Shown: positions 1 to 8,007 of the stretch, piece after piece | Numbering within the stretch: position 1 is the first letter of the stretch | Layout of the letters: every line of letters begins with the position of its first letter | Source of the DNA: Agromyces allii | Lineage (GTDB): Bacteria > Actinomycetota > Actinomycetes > Actinomycetales > Microbacteriaceae | Direction: 5' to 3' | NCBI RefSeq assembly: GCF_009749385.1 | Contig: NZ_WBIN01000007.1 | Span: forward strand, 124,001 to 188,000 | Length of the DNA stretch: 64,000 bases | Notes under the pieces: generated by a model | Database searches by the model: none | What the model was told of the DNA's origin: nothing | Seen by the model: the letters and a program-made list of their open reading frames with translations, nothing else | Position numbers and translations under genes: made by a program

Positions 1-10
1 GCTCCTTCTT

Positions 11-30
11 TGTTTCAGTTGACTGAAACA
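11..30. promoter_or_regulatory. Near-perfect palindrome, candidate operator
   Basis: TGTTTCAGT and ACTGAAACA are perfect 9-bp inverted arms around a 2-bp spacer. The size and AT content, compared with the surrounding DNA, suit a dimeric repressor site for a gene left of the window. No regulator is visible, so this is inference. Confidence 0.35.
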
Positions 31-94
31 TTACCATCCGACTTCAACCGCACAAGGGTTTGCGATGCAGGATCGTGCACGTACGAATGCAGAA

Positions 95-125
95 ACGGCG
101 CGCATCGGATGTCGATGCGCGCCGT
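95..125 (-). terminator. Rho-independent terminator of the CMD-family gene
   Basis: ACGGCGCGCATCG pairs perfectly with CGATGCGCGCCGT around a 5-nt loop. Read on the minus strand, the stem is followed by TTTCT, as expected downstream of the gene that ends at 181. The rest of bases 31-180 shows nothing else I can support. Confidence 0.75.
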
Positions 126-180
126 CCGGGCACGTGCGGATTCCGGAGCGGGCAAGCCTCGGCCCGACCGCTCGTCGGAG

Positions 181-780
181 CTACCGGGTGCGGGCCTCCA
201 GCGTCGTCGGGTCGACCTTCGCGTACCCGCGCACGTCGGGGAACGGCGGCACGCGGTCGGCCTGGAGGTCGACCTGGAAGGTGTTCAGGCACATGGAGAG
301 CAGCGTGAAGTTGCCGAGCAGGCCGATCGCGTCGACGAGTTGCTGGTCGGTGAACACCTCGCGGGCGCGGGCGAACGTCTCGTCCGACACGAAGTGCGTC
401 GTGAGCAGCTCGGTCGCGAACGCGTGGAACGTCGCGAGCTCGACGTCGTCGCCGAAGTCGGGCTCGCCCCACGTCGCGAGCGCTTCGACGGCCTCGGCCG
501 GGATGCCGGTGGAGATCGCCTTGTCGAGGTGCGAGTTCCACGAGAACTGCGCGTCGAAGTGGCGCGAGGCGACGAGCAGCGCGTACTCGCGGATGCGCTC
601 GGGCATGCTGCAGTCGAAGCGCACGAACGCGCCGAGCGCCTCGACCCGGTCGCACAGCTCCGGGCTGTGCAGCCAGACCTTGAACGGTCCGCCGATCTTG
701 CCGCGCTTGGCGATGATGCGGTCGGCGAGCGCGCGCTGACGCTCGTCCATCTCGGCTTCGGGAATGACGTCGAGTCGCAT
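181..780 (-). CDS. Carboxymuconolactone decarboxylase (AhpD-like) family protein
   Basis: The 199-aa cytoplasmic protein has the all-helical CMD/AhpD fold signature. A conserved segment near residue 65 (ERIREYALLVASRHFDAQF) is followed by a helix with HLDKAISTGIPAEAVEAL, like members that act as hydroperoxidase-type or lactone decarboxylases. The CxxC pair of true AhpD peroxidases is not present, so peroxidase activity is doubtful. The ATG is preceded by CGGAGG at good spacing. The gene is divergent from the cupin gene at 936, and the two may share control through the intergenic inverted repeats. Family assignment is firm; the substrate is unknown. Confidence 0.85.
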   Translation of the reverse strand: MRLDVIPEAEMDERQRALADRIIAKRGKIGGPFKVWLHSPELCDRVEALGAFVRFDCSMPERIREYALLVASRHFDAQFSWNSHLDKAISTGIPAEAVEALATWGEPDFGDDVELATFHAFATELLTTHFVSDETFARAREVFTDQQLVDAIGLLGNFTLLSMCLNTFQVDLQADRVPPFPDVRGYAKVDPTTLEARTR

Positions 781-858
781 GCTCGGCCTCCGGGGTGCTC
801 GTGGTGCGGGTGTGGAGTGTGCGGAGAAGGGTCTCTCCGCTGGCGAGCGTAGGCGCGC

Positions 859-929
859 GGCATCCGCTTCGGGATGCCCTGCTGAGCAAGCTCAGCGTGC
901 ATCACCCGACGCGATCGGCTGCCTAGCGT
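859..929. promoter_or_regulatory. CMD/cupin divergent control region with leaderless cupin promoter
   Basis: Bases 859-878 form a GGCATCC/GGATGCC hairpin. Bases 881-896 are GCTGAGC-AA-GCTCAGC, an operator-like inverted repeat. TAGCGT at 924-929 lies exactly 6 nt before the cupin ATG, so the transcript is predicted to start at that A with no leader. Confidence 0.55.
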
Positions 930-935
930 TGAGGC

Positions 936-1373
936 ATGACGACCATCATCACGTTCGCCGACATCGAGGTGCTCGACCGCGGCGGAGCCGTTCGCACCTG
1001 GCCGCTGATCACCTCAGAGACGAGCCGCGGCGAGAACGAGCTCGCGACCGGCATCAGCATCTACCCCGTCGGCGCGGGCGCTCCCCTGCACTCGCACAAC
1101 TGCGACGAGCAGGTGCTGATCCTCGAGGGCGAGGGCTTCGTCGAGGTGCACGAGGGCGGCAAGGATGTCGCGAGCGGCGTGCTGCGCAAGGACCTCGTGA
1201 AGGACGACACGGCCTACGTGAAGGCCGGCACGTTCCACCGCTACCAGAACACGGGCGAGACGCCCATGCGCATCCTCTGGATCTACCCGCAGGCGTACGT
1301 CACACGAACGTTCGGCGACACGGGCGTGACGGTCGAGCACCTCACGGCCGAGGACGCGATGGGCGGTCGCTGA
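936..1373 (+). CDS. Cupin domain-containing protein
   Basis: The 145-aa single-domain cupin is probably metal-binding and cytoplasmic. Motif 1 is visible as HSHNCDEQVLILEGEGFVEV (about residues 53-72) and motif 2 as AGTFHRYQNTGETPMRILW (about 94-112). These supply the usual His and Glu ligands of the small beta barrel. The start is set by a TAGCGT box 6 nt upstream, typical of leaderless actinobacterial transcripts, and there is no Shine-Dalgarno sequence. It is divergent from the CMD-family gene, a common pairing in small-molecule oxidation or detoxification. The reaction cannot be told from sequence. Confidence 0.88.
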   Translation: MTTIITFADIEVLDRGGAVRTWPLITSETSRGENELATGISIYPVGAGAPLHSHNCDEQVLILEGEGFVEVHEGGKDVASGVLRKDLVKDDTAYVKAGTFHRYQNTGETPMRILWIYPQAYVTRTFGDTGVTVEHLTAEDAMGGR

Positions 1374-1391
1374 GCCACTCCCCGCCGAGAT

Positions 1392-1427
1392 GCCGAAGCG
1401 GCCCCCTTCTCGATGGGCCGCTTCGGC
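1392..1427. terminator. Bidirectional terminator
   Basis: GCCGAAGCGGCCC pairs with GGGCCGCTTCGGC around a 10-nt loop, a 13-bp perfect stem. It sits between the convergent cupin gene and the MDR oxidoreductase that ends at 1440. Confidence 0.85.
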
Positions 1428-1439
1428 GTGTACTCCGGC

Positions 1440-2381
1440 TCAGACCGTGAGCACGACCTTGCCGCCCGCGTGCCCGGAGGCCACGAGCCGCAGCGCGTCC
1501 TTCGCCTCGGCGATCGGGAACGTGCCCGCGATCGCGAGCTCGAGCTCGCCGTCGGCGGCGAGGCCAAGCACCACGGCGCGCTGCGGCATCCGGAACGCGA
1601 TGCTCGCGGGCGCCATGCCCGCCGAGATCCGCACGCCGGCGTCCTTCGCCCGCGGACCGGGCGCGAGCGTCGCGATCCGTGCGGGGTCGGCCACGAGCTC
1701 GAGCGAGACGTCGAGCGCCTCGTCGGTGCCCGCAGCATCGATCGCGGCATCCACGCCCTCCGGGGCGAGTGCGCGCACGCGACCTGCGAGCCCGTCGCCG
1801 TAGGTCGTCGGCAGGGCGCCGAGCGCGCGCAGCCGCTCCTGGTTCGCGACAGAGGCGGTCGCCACGACGCGGATTCCCGCGCGTCGCGCGAGCTGGACCA
1901 CGAGCGAGCCGACCGATCCCGCGCCGCCGTGCACGAGCAACGTCTGCCCGGCCTCCGCGCCCGAGAGCGCGAGCAGCTCGGCCGCCACGACGCCGACGTG
2001 CAGGAGCCCCGCCGCGGTGACGTCGTCGACGCCGTCGGGCAGCGCGAACACGTCGCTCGCGGCCACGGTCAGCTCGGTCGCGAACGCGCCGGCGATCTTG
2101 AACGCCACTACCCGGTCGCCGACGCGCACGTCGCCCGTCGCGATCGAGGCGCCCTCGCCGACGGCGGTGACGATGCCGGATGCCTCCTGGCCGATGCCGA
2201 CCGGCAGCAGCGACGGGTCGGCGTTCCAGCCGCCCGAGAGCGACTTCGCGTCGGACGGGTTGACCCCGACCGCCGTGACGCGCATGCGCACCTCACCTGG
2301 CCCGGGAGCCGGCACCTCCACGTCGACGAACTCGATCGCGTCGATGCCGCCGTACTCGGGCAGCACCCACCTGCGCGCCAT
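1440..2381 (-). CDS. Zinc-independent MDR oxidoreductase (quinone oxidoreductase-like)
   Basis: The 313-aa NADPH-dependent medium-chain dehydrogenase/reductase has an N-terminal GroES-like domain (residues 1-125, with GVNPSDAKSLSGG) and a Rossmann domain (from about 145, with VHGGAGSVGSLVVQLA as the dinucleotide-binding loop). The Cys/His zinc ligands of alcohol dehydrogenases are absent, which places it with quinone or enone reductases. It is the last gene of a minus-strand unit and starts 2 nt after the Ldh-type dehydrogenase stop, so it is probably translationally coupled to it. The physiological substrate is unknown. Confidence 0.88.
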   Translation of the reverse strand: MARRWVLPEYGGIDAIEFVDVEVPAPGPGEVRMRVTAVGVNPSDAKSLSGGWNADPSLLPVGIGQEASGIVTAVGEGASIATGDVRVGDRVVAFKIAGAFATELTVAASDVFALPDGVDDVTAAGLLHVGVVAAELLALSGAEAGQTLLVHGGAGSVGSLVVQLARRAGIRVVATASVANQERLRALGALPTTYGDGLAGRVRALAPEGVDAAIDAAGTDEALDVSLELVADPARIATLAPGPRAKDAGVRISAGMAPASIAFRMPQRAVVLGLAADGELELAIAGTFPIAEAKDALRLVASGHAGGKVVLTV

Positions 2382-2383
2382 GC

Positions 2384-3445
2384 TCAGCCGACCTCGATCG
2401 GTGCGGGCACCGCGACGCCCAGCGTTCCGGCGACCTCGACGAGCTCGTCCCAGAGCTTCTCGCCCACGGGGATGCCGTCGGCCGAACGCTGGTCGAACGT
2501 CTCGGCTCCGCGCTGGCCTGGCACGATCACGCGGTCGGAGCCGGCGGCGACCGGCAGCGCCTGGATCGTCTCGACCGTCTCGTCGACGTTGGCGGCGAAC
2601 TCCTCGGGCGAGCCGACCGCCGACGGGTCGATCGCGATGAGCGTCGCGTTCTGGCGGTGCTTGCGGCCGTCGGGCGCTCCGCCGTGGAAGCCGGTGAGGA
2701 TCGGCGCGGTGACGAGCACCGACGTGAGCAGCTCGAACATGAGCGAGAGGCCGGAGCCCTTCGCGCCGCCCACGGGCAGCGGGATCTTCGCCTCGTTCGG
2801 GTCAGTCGTGGGCGTGCCGTCGGCCGTGGTCGCGGCGCCCTCGGGCAGCGGCGTGCCTGCCCGCTTGAACTGCGCGATCTTTCCGAGCGCGATGACCGCG
2901 GTCGCCATGTCGAGCAGCACGGTGGGGTGCGCGCCCGTGCCCGGCACGGCGATCGCGAGCGGGCTCGTGGCGACGGATGCCCCGGCCGCTCCCTCGTAGG
3001 CCATGTTCGGCATGCCCGCGACCATGCCGAGCCCGACGAGGCCGGCGTCGGCGATGCGCGACGCGTAGTAGCCGATGGCCCCGGTGTGCACGGTGCCGCG
3101 GACGCTCACGAGGGCGATGCCCTGCTCGCGCGCCCGCTCGATCGCGAGGTCGGCCGCGCGCGTGAGCGCGACCGGGCCCGGTGCGCGGTCGGCGTCGACC
3201 ACGACGACGCCCGGCTTCGACGAATCCACGGTGATGTCGGGCGTCGCGTTCGCCTCGCCGCTCGTGAAGAGCTCGAGGTAGCGCGGCACGCGGGCCAGGC
3301 CGTGGGAGTCGACGCCCCGCAGGTTCGCCCAGACGAACACGGGCGCCGCGACCGCGGCATCCGCTTCGCTGACGCCCGCGGCGACGAAGAGATCGGTGAT
3401 GAACTGCTCGAGTGCAGCCGGGGTGACGTTCACGGAGCCGGGCAT
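2384..3445 (-). CDS. Ldh family (malate/L-lactate-type) NAD(P)-dependent 2-hydroxyacid dehydrogenase
   Basis: The 353-aa protein belongs to the malate/L-lactate/ureidoglycolate/sulfolactate dehydrogenase superfamily, which is unrelated to classical Rossmann LDHs. Diagnostic features are RGVDSHGLARVPRYLELF near residues 43-60, with the conserved His, and the Gly-rich PVGGAKGSGLSLMFELLTS segment near 220. The family oxidises 2-hydroxyacids to 2-oxoacids. AAAGG lies 8 nt before the ATG. The neighbouring ThDP enzyme could decarboxylate a 2-oxoacid made here; this is inference. The substrate is not identifiable from sequence. Confidence 0.88.
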   Translation of the reverse strand: MPGSVNVTPAALEQFITDLFVAAGVSEADAAVAAPVFVWANLRGVDSHGLARVPRYLELFTSGEANATPDITVDSSKPGVVVVDADRAPGPVALTRAADLAIERAREQGIALVSVRGTVHTGAIGYYASRIADAGLVGLGMVAGMPNMAYEGAAGASVATSPLAIAVPGTGAHPTVLLDMATAVIALGKIAQFKRAGTPLPEGAATTADGTPTTDPNEAKIPLPVGGAKGSGLSLMFELLTSVLVTAPILTGFHGGAPDGRKHRQNATLIAIDPSAVGSPEEFAANVDETVETIQALPVAAGSDRVIVPGQRGAETFDQRSADGIPVGEKLWDELVEVAGTLGVAVPAPIEVG

Positions 3446-3580
3446 GTGAGGGCCTTTCGAAGGTGCCGCAGCGATGCGGCAGGAGGTGCGGGACGTACGG
3501 GACGACGAGTGGGTGTCGGTTCGCAGCGTGCGAACGATGGTGCGGAACGGGCCGGCGATCGCGCCGACCCGCTCCGGGTC
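3446..3580 (-). promoter_or_regulatory. Gap inside the catabolic unit with a small inverted repeat
   Basis: This 135-bp gap between the ThDP-enzyme and Ldh genes holds GTTCGC-AGCGT-GCGAAC (3519-3535). It could be a weak hairpin or an operator for an internal promoter. Nothing more can be supported. Confidence 0.25.
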
Positions 3581-5314
3581 TCAACGGCTGACGGCGACGT
3601 TCACGATCGCGGTCGTGCCGGCCTTGACGGCCGCCGCGGCCTCGGCGAGCACACGATCGAGCTCGCTCGCGTCGTCGACGGCCGCGTGGAACATGCCGAA
3701 CGGCGCGGCGAACGCCGACAGCTCGGGCTGGGTCGAGAGGTCGACGCCGAGGTGGTTCGAGGTCGCCACGGCCGAGCCCTCCGGGTAGAACCGCAGGTGG
3801 TTCATCTTCATCGACAGGTACTTCCTGTTGTTGAAGATCACGATGAGCAGGGGCAGCCCGAGGTCTTTCGACGCGAGCAGGGACTGCACGACCGGGTTGT
3901 AGAGGAACGCCCCGTCGCCGATGGTCAGCACGACGAAGCCGTCGGCCACCGCGAGCTTCACGCCGAGCGCGACCGCGATGCCCTGGCCGAGCCCGCCCTG
4001 CACGTAGAAGTACGAGTCGGGGCGCTGCCAGCCGACGTGCCGCTGCACGACCCGGCTGTGCGTGATCGTCTCGTCGACGACCACGGCCCGCTCGGCCTCG
4101 ACGAGCCCGCGCAGCTTCACGCCGAGCAGCACCGGGTCGATGCCGGACGCGCCGGACGCGCCGGACCCGCCCGCCCCGCCGGAACCCGCCGCCGCGAGCG
4201 CACGCTGCTCTGCGGCATCCGTCGCCGACCGCCACGCATCACGACCCGAGGCGAACTGCGCACCGCGCGCCGCGAAATCGCCGCCGCGCTCGAGCGTCGC
4301 CTCGCGCAGCTGCTCGAGCGTCTCGGGCAGTGCGCCCTCGAGGTAGTGGTCGGCGTTCAGCACCTGGTAGACGATGTGCGGACGCTGCGGAACCTCGTCG
4401 ATGACGACCGTCTTCGCCTTCGCGGGCTTGCGGCTCGGCGGGTAGTACGGGGCACGGCAGTTGACGAGCAGGATCAGGTCGGCGTCGTCGATGTAGGGCT
4501 CGAGCTCGCCGCCGAGGTGCACGGGGCTGTCCTTCGGCAGGTTCGCGCAGACGGCCGAGGTGGGCTCGATCACGCCGATGCCGAGGTCTTCGGCGAGCGC
4601 GCGCAGCGCCTCGAATCCGCCGGGCTCTCGGCCGGCGGTCTCGGTGATGATGATCGGGCGCTCGGCCGCGGCGAGCAGGTCGGCCACGGCCGCGATGTCG
4701 GCGGGGTCGCTCTGCCGGCGGCCGCGCGGCACGACGGCCTTGCGCACGGGGCGCTCGCCCGCCTCGAGCAGCACCTCGAGCGGCACGTTGAGGTAGGCGG
4801 GGCCTGCGGGCTGGCGTTCGGAGAGCTCCCCCGCGCGCTTGACCAGGTCGTACAGCGTCGACACCGAACCGGCCATCTGCGACCACTTCGTGAACGGCTG
4901 CGCGATCTGGTGCGTGCCGCCCACGATCGAGAGGTTGCGGTACCACTGGCCGCCGGGGTCCTGGCCGGGCCCGTCGCCGTAGGTGAGCGACTCCGACGAG
5001 GCGACCACCATGGGCACGCCGGCGAGCAGTGCGCCGTGCACGGCCATCGAGCCCTGCAGCAGGCCTGGGGCCGCGTGCAGCAGTACGGCCTGCACGCGAC
5101 GGGTCACGAGTCCGTAGCCCGTGGCCATGCCGGCCGCCACGGTCTCGTGCGTCAGGTCGAGGTAGCGGGGTGCGGCTTCGCCCTCCGCCTGGCGACGAGC
5201 GAACGCCTCCCATGCCGGGGCCCATTCGGACCCCGGCGAGGAGAAGACCACGTCGACGCCGAGGTCGGTGAGCGCATCGATGAGCAGCTCACCGCCGTCG
5301 TACGTCTTCGTCAT
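3581..5314 (-). CDS. Thiamine diphosphate-dependent decarboxylase/synthase family enzyme
   Basis: The 577-aa protein has the three-domain architecture of acetolactate synthase, benzoylformate decarboxylase and sulfopyruvate decarboxylase-like enzymes. The N-terminal PYR domain carries the activating Glu in LDLTHETVAAGMATGYG (about residues 52-68). A central domain follows, then a PP domain with GDGAFLYNPVVQ and the NN pair of the ThDP/Mg motif (about residues 445-475). A Gly/Ser/Ala linker lies near residues 370-390, before the PP domain. The start is 1 nt from the amidohydrolase stop, so the two are co-translated. With the Ldh-type gene it suggests a hydroxyacid to oxoacid to aldehyde plus CO2 route, which is inference. 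Confidence 0.86.
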   Translation of the reverse strand: MTKTYDGGELLIDALTDLGVDVVFSSPGSEWAPAWEAFARRQAEGEAAPRYLDLTHETVAAGMATGYGLVTRRVQAVLLHAAPGLLQGSMAVHGALLAGVPMVVASSESLTYGDGPGQDPGGQWYRNLSIVGGTHQIAQPFTKWSQMAGSVSTLYDLVKRAGELSERQPAGPAYLNVPLEVLLEAGERPVRKAVVPRGRRQSDPADIAAVADLLAAAERPIIITETAGREPGGFEALRALAEDLGIGVIEPTSAVCANLPKDSPVHLGGELEPYIDDADLILLVNCRAPYYPPSRKPAKAKTVVIDEVPQRPHIVYQVLNADHYLEGALPETLEQLREATLERGGDFAARGAQFASGRDAWRSATDAAEQRALAAAGSGGAGGSGASGASGIDPVLLGVKLRGLVEAERAVVVDETITHSRVVQRHVGWQRPDSYFYVQGGLGQGIAVALGVKLAVADGFVVLTIGDGAFLYNPVVQSLLASKDLGLPLLIVIFNNRKYLSMKMNHLRFYPEGSAVATSNHLGVDLSTQPELSAFAAPFGMFHAAVDDASELDRVLAEAAAAVKAGTTAIVNVAVSR

Positions 5315-5315
5315 G

Positions 5316-6215
5316 TCAGTTCCCGGCTGCCGCGCCGACCGTGACCGCCTCGGCTTCGGCGGGGATCTCCCAGTCGAGCACCTTGCAGATGCCCTTGCCC
5401 ATGATCCAGTCCAGCTCCTCGGGCGAGAAGGAGTAGTACTTCGTGAATTGCTCGATCGTATCGGTCCACGTCAGGCCGTGGCCGAGCAGGCGCGTGATGT
5501 CGGTGCCGAAGTGCGCGCGCTCGGGGCCCATCTTGTCGACGACCTCGTGCACGTACTTCTCGATGTTGTAGTTCGGGAAGGGCTGGGTCGAGTACCCGGG
5601 CAGCGCCGAGACCTTGACCGAGATGTTGGGGTGCACGTGCAGGTCGGCGGTCTCCTGCACCCAGTAGCCGATGGCGTCGTCGACGCAGCGGGCCATGATG
5701 CCCATGTGGTCGATGATGATCTTCAGGTCGGGGTGCTTCTCGGCGATCTGGCCGAGCTCCGCCTTCCAGATGGGCGCGTGCACCATGGTCGGGATGCCCA
5801 GCTTCTCGGCGAGCGGCCAGTACCAGTCGTTGGTGCCGTCGATCATCCAGTTGCGGTCCTGCGGGCGGTGGAACGTGAGGCGCACGCCCTTGATGTGCTC
5901 GCTGTCCTTGATGAGGTGCAGCAGTCGCTCGCCCTCTTCGGGGTCGTTCTGCGGCACGCGCGCCATGATGCCGAAGCGGCCGTCGTACTGCTCGGCGGCT
6001 TCGAGCGCGTAGTCGATGCGGTCGCCCTCCCAGGAGGGCGGGAGGATGAGGGCGCGGTTGACGCCGGCCTCATCCATGAGCGAGACGGCCTCTTCTGCGA
6101 GGAACGCCTCCTCACGGTGGCCGTTGAGACGGATGCGCTCACGCGCGCCGGGCACCCAGGGGCGATCCGGCGTCTCTTCCTTCCAGAGGTGGATCTGCGA
6201 GTCGACGATGAACAC
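5316..6215 (-). CDS. Amidohydrolase family metal-dependent hydrolase (amidohydrolase_2 type)
   Basis: The 299-aa TIM-barrel hydrolase resembles 2-pyrone-4,6-dicarboxylate lactonase and o-pyrocatechuate decarboxylase relatives. MFIVDSQIHLWKEE at the N terminus gives the first metal/active-site motif, reading QIHLW rather than HxH. KIIIDHMGIMAR (about residues 168-179) carries the conserved barrel His, and HFGTDITRLL (about 236-245) the late Asp. The start is GTG with AAGGAA upstream. It heads the four-gene minus-strand catabolic unit. The loss of one His of HxH is known in decarboxylase/lactonase branches. The substrate, probably a ring-cleavage or lactone acid, is inference. Confidence 0.83.
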   Translation of the reverse strand: MFIVDSQIHLWKEETPDRPWVPGARERIRLNGHREEAFLAEEAVSLMDEAGVNRALILPPSWEGDRIDYALEAAEQYDGRFGIMARVPQNDPEEGERLLHLIKDSEHIKGVRLTFHRPQDRNWMIDGTNDWYWPLAEKLGIPTMVHAPIWKAELGQIAEKHPDLKIIIDHMGIMARCVDDAIGYWVQETADLHVHPNISVKVSALPGYSTQPFPNYNIEKYVHEVVDKMGPERAHFGTDITRLLGHGLTWTDTIEQFTKYYSFSPEELDWIMGKGICKVLDWEIPAEAEAVTVGAAAGN

Positions 6216-6309
6216 GGGGTCTTTCCTTCAGGTCGTGAGGGAGCGCCGTTCGGTGCCGCGGTTCCGCGGCAGGCACCCACCGACCCATCGAGCTCGGGCC
6301 GGTGAAGCG

Positions 6310-6336
6310 AAGCTATCCCGGGGTCGAACGCGGTTC
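6310..6336 (-). promoter_or_regulatory. Candidate promoter/operator of the catabolic operon
   Basis: On the minus strand TAGCTT (6310-6315) could be a -10 box, leaving a leader of about 95 nt to the GTG at 6215. GAAC-GCG-GTTC (6326-6336) overlaps the expected -35 area and may be a repressor site. Bases 6216-6459 otherwise hold no gene. Confidence 0.35.
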
Positions 6337-6459
6337 CAGCCTCGGCGACGCACCTTTAGTTGACGCATCGTGCACGCTCATCGGGCCCATGCGCTCGCGG
6401 CGGATGCTTTGCTGGAACGGGCCGCTCTGCTCACGAGCGACACGAAGGAGAAGACGACG

Positions 6460-7392
6460 ATGACGGATGCCGCGACGGCACGAACCAGGCCGACGTCACC
6501 GGCTGCACGCGGGGCGTCCGATGCCCGCCGTGCGCCGGCCGACCCGGCCTCGCCCTTCTTCCGCGCCGGCGGGCGCCTGCGCTTCACGGCTCGCGAGGTG
6601 GTCGTGTCGGCCGTGTCGCGACCGGTCGACGAGTACGTGCGCGTGACGTTCTCCGGCGCGGATCTGGCCGACTTCGAGAGCAACGGGCCGACCGACCACG
6701 TGCGCGTGTTCTTCCCCGACCCGGCGACGGGCGAGCTCGTGGCCCCGGTCGCGGCCGGCCCCGGGGAAGACGGCATCGTGCGCCCCGACGGCCCCGTGGT
6801 CTCGCGGGACTTCACCCCGCTGGCGCCGCGCACCGACACGGCGACGGGCGCCCGCTCGTTCGACCTCGACTTCCTGCTGCACGACGACCCGGGGCCCGCG
6901 GCGAGCTGGGGTGCCGCCGCGAAGGTCGGCGATCGGCTCGTCGTCGTCGGCCCGCGCGGATCGAAGGCGGCGCCGCAGAACGCCGCACGCGTGCTGTGCG
7001 TCGTCGACGGCACGTCGCTTCCGGCCGCCGGCCGCTGGCTCGCCGAGGTTCCCGCGACGACCGCGGTCGAGGTGGTCTTCGACGACTCGGCCGCCGAGGC
7101 CGAGGGCGATCTCGTGTGGGTGCGCACGTACCTCCGCGGCGCCTCGGGCCGCGAGGCCTCCGTGCGCAGCAGCTCCGGCGACCTCGCCGACGAGGTGCTG
7201 CGACTCGGCGTCGACGCCGGTACGTTCGTGTTCGCCGCCGGCGAGGCCTCCCGGCTGGTGGGCCTCCGGCGCCTGCTCAAGGCGGAGCTGCGGCTGCCCC
7301 GCGACCAGTACGCGCTGAGCGGCTACTGGAAGCGCGGCACCGTCGGCTTCGATCACCACGCGCCGATCGATCCCGACGACCTGGAGGACTGA
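6460..7392 (+). CDS. Siderophore-interacting protein (FAD/NADPH ferric-siderophore reductase)
   Basis: The 310-aa cytoplasmic flavoprotein of the SIP/ViuB family is expected to reduce Fe(III)-siderophores so that iron is released. An FAD-binding barrel occupies residues 30-150, with the family hallmark DYVRV-like DHVRVFFPD and SRDFTPLAPR for the flavin phosphate site. A C-terminal SIP domain follows, ending in ALSGYWKRGTVGFD, the typical AY/SGYWRxG signature. I chose the ATG at 6460 because AAGGAG sits 9 nt before it; an upstream ATG at 6370 would add 30 unconserved residues. The gene stands alone, and I saw no convincing iron box. Confidence 0.9.
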   Translation: MTDAATARTRPTSPAARGASDARRAPADPASPFFRAGGRLRFTAREVVVSAVSRPVDEYVRVTFSGADLADFESNGPTDHVRVFFPDPATGELVAPVAAGPGEDGIVRPDGPVVSRDFTPLAPRTDTATGARSFDLDFLLHDDPGPAASWGAAAKVGDRLVVVGPRGSKAAPQNAARVLCVVDGTSLPAAGRWLAEVPATTAVEVVFDDSAAEAEGDLVWVRTYLRGASGREASVRSSSGDLADEVLRLGVDAGTFVFAAGEASRLVGLRRLLKAELRLPRDQYALSGYWKRGTVGFDHHAPIDPDDLED

Positions 7393-7448
7393 GCGGCACC
7401 CGTGCGCCTGGCTGTGCAGAACGGAAAACCAGCGATCGGGGTTACCCG

Positions 7449-7454
7449 TATGAT
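7449..7454 (+). promoter_or_regulatory. Candidate -10 box for the DUF7882 gene
   Basis: TATGAT is a good extended -10 match, about 130 nt before the GTG at 7584. The 190-bp gap 7393-7583 holds no other recognisable element. The -35 is not clear. Confidence 0.35.
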
Positions 7455-7583
7455 GCTCGGGCGGGTCGGGCCTGCGAACGTACCCGGGGGCGGGGTTCGA
7501 GAACAGGGCGTACGCCTTCGCCCCTCCCGATCCCGGCGTCGCCCGTCGTCGCGGATCACCCCTGAACCCACCGGAGGCCCACC

Positions 7584-7952
7584 GTGGGCACGCTCGTCTA
7601 CAACGGCAACGGCAGCATCCCGATCGACGACCGCCTGCTCGCGCACCTGCAGGTCGTGATCATCGACAAGCTGCGCCGTCAGGAGTTCTTCGCCTTCACC
7701 TGGGAGCTCGGTGGCCGCGAGTCCACCGTGTGGTTCGGTCCGTCGATCGCGCTCGAGTTCGTGTACTCGGGCGGGCGCGTGCCGTCGCTCAACCGAGCCT
7801 GGCTGCACCAGCTCGCCGAGGCCGCGTCGTCGAACGCCGGCCTCTCGGCGCTGCCCGAGCCGCAGATGCCCGGTGCCCCGGCGCCCGCGGTTCCGGTGCC
7901 GGCCATGGCGCGGTCGCTCGCCGCGTCGACCCCGGCACGCGCGACCGTCTGA
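7584..7952 (+). CDS. DUF7882-type hypothetical protein
   Basis: The 122-aa protein starts MGTLVYNGNGSIPIDDRLLAH, matching a short family I know from Microbacteriaceae that is often misannotated as ATP-dependent DNA ligase. It has an alpha/beta domain to about residue 85 (VVIIDKLRRQEFFAFTWEL; TVWFGPSIALEFVYSGG; NRAWLHQL). After this comes a Pro/Ala-rich tail with repeated PAPAVPVPA. GGAGG precedes the GTG start by 6 nt. No catalytic residues are evident. The ligase name should not be used, and the function is unknown. Confidence 0.75.
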   Translation: MGTLVYNGNGSIPIDDRLLAHLQVVIIDKLRRQEFFAFTWELGGRESTVWFGPSIALEFVYSGGRVPSLNRAWLHQLAEAASSNAGLSALPEPQMPGAPAPAVPVPAMARSLAASTPARATV

Positions 7953-7984
7953 CCGTCCGTCCGTCCGTCCGCTCGTCCGTCCGA
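7953..7984. repeat. CCGT tetranucleotide tandem repeat
   Basis: About eight imperfect CCGT units begin directly after the DUF7882 stop codon and end before the convergent PHP gene. It is a slippage-prone microsatellite with no recognisable role. Confidence 0.7.
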
Positions 7985-8007
7985 CCGGCCTGACCGGGGC
8001 GGATGCC

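Noticed and set aside
2657..5344. An 895-codon plus-strand open frame across the ThDP and Ldh genes
   Set aside because: No recognisable domain, extreme Arg/His/Glu composition, and it lies opposite two well-supported enzymes.
7490..7510. A tRNA TPsiC-like GGGTTCGAG string
   Set aside because: No matching acceptor, D or anticodon stems can be drawn around it.
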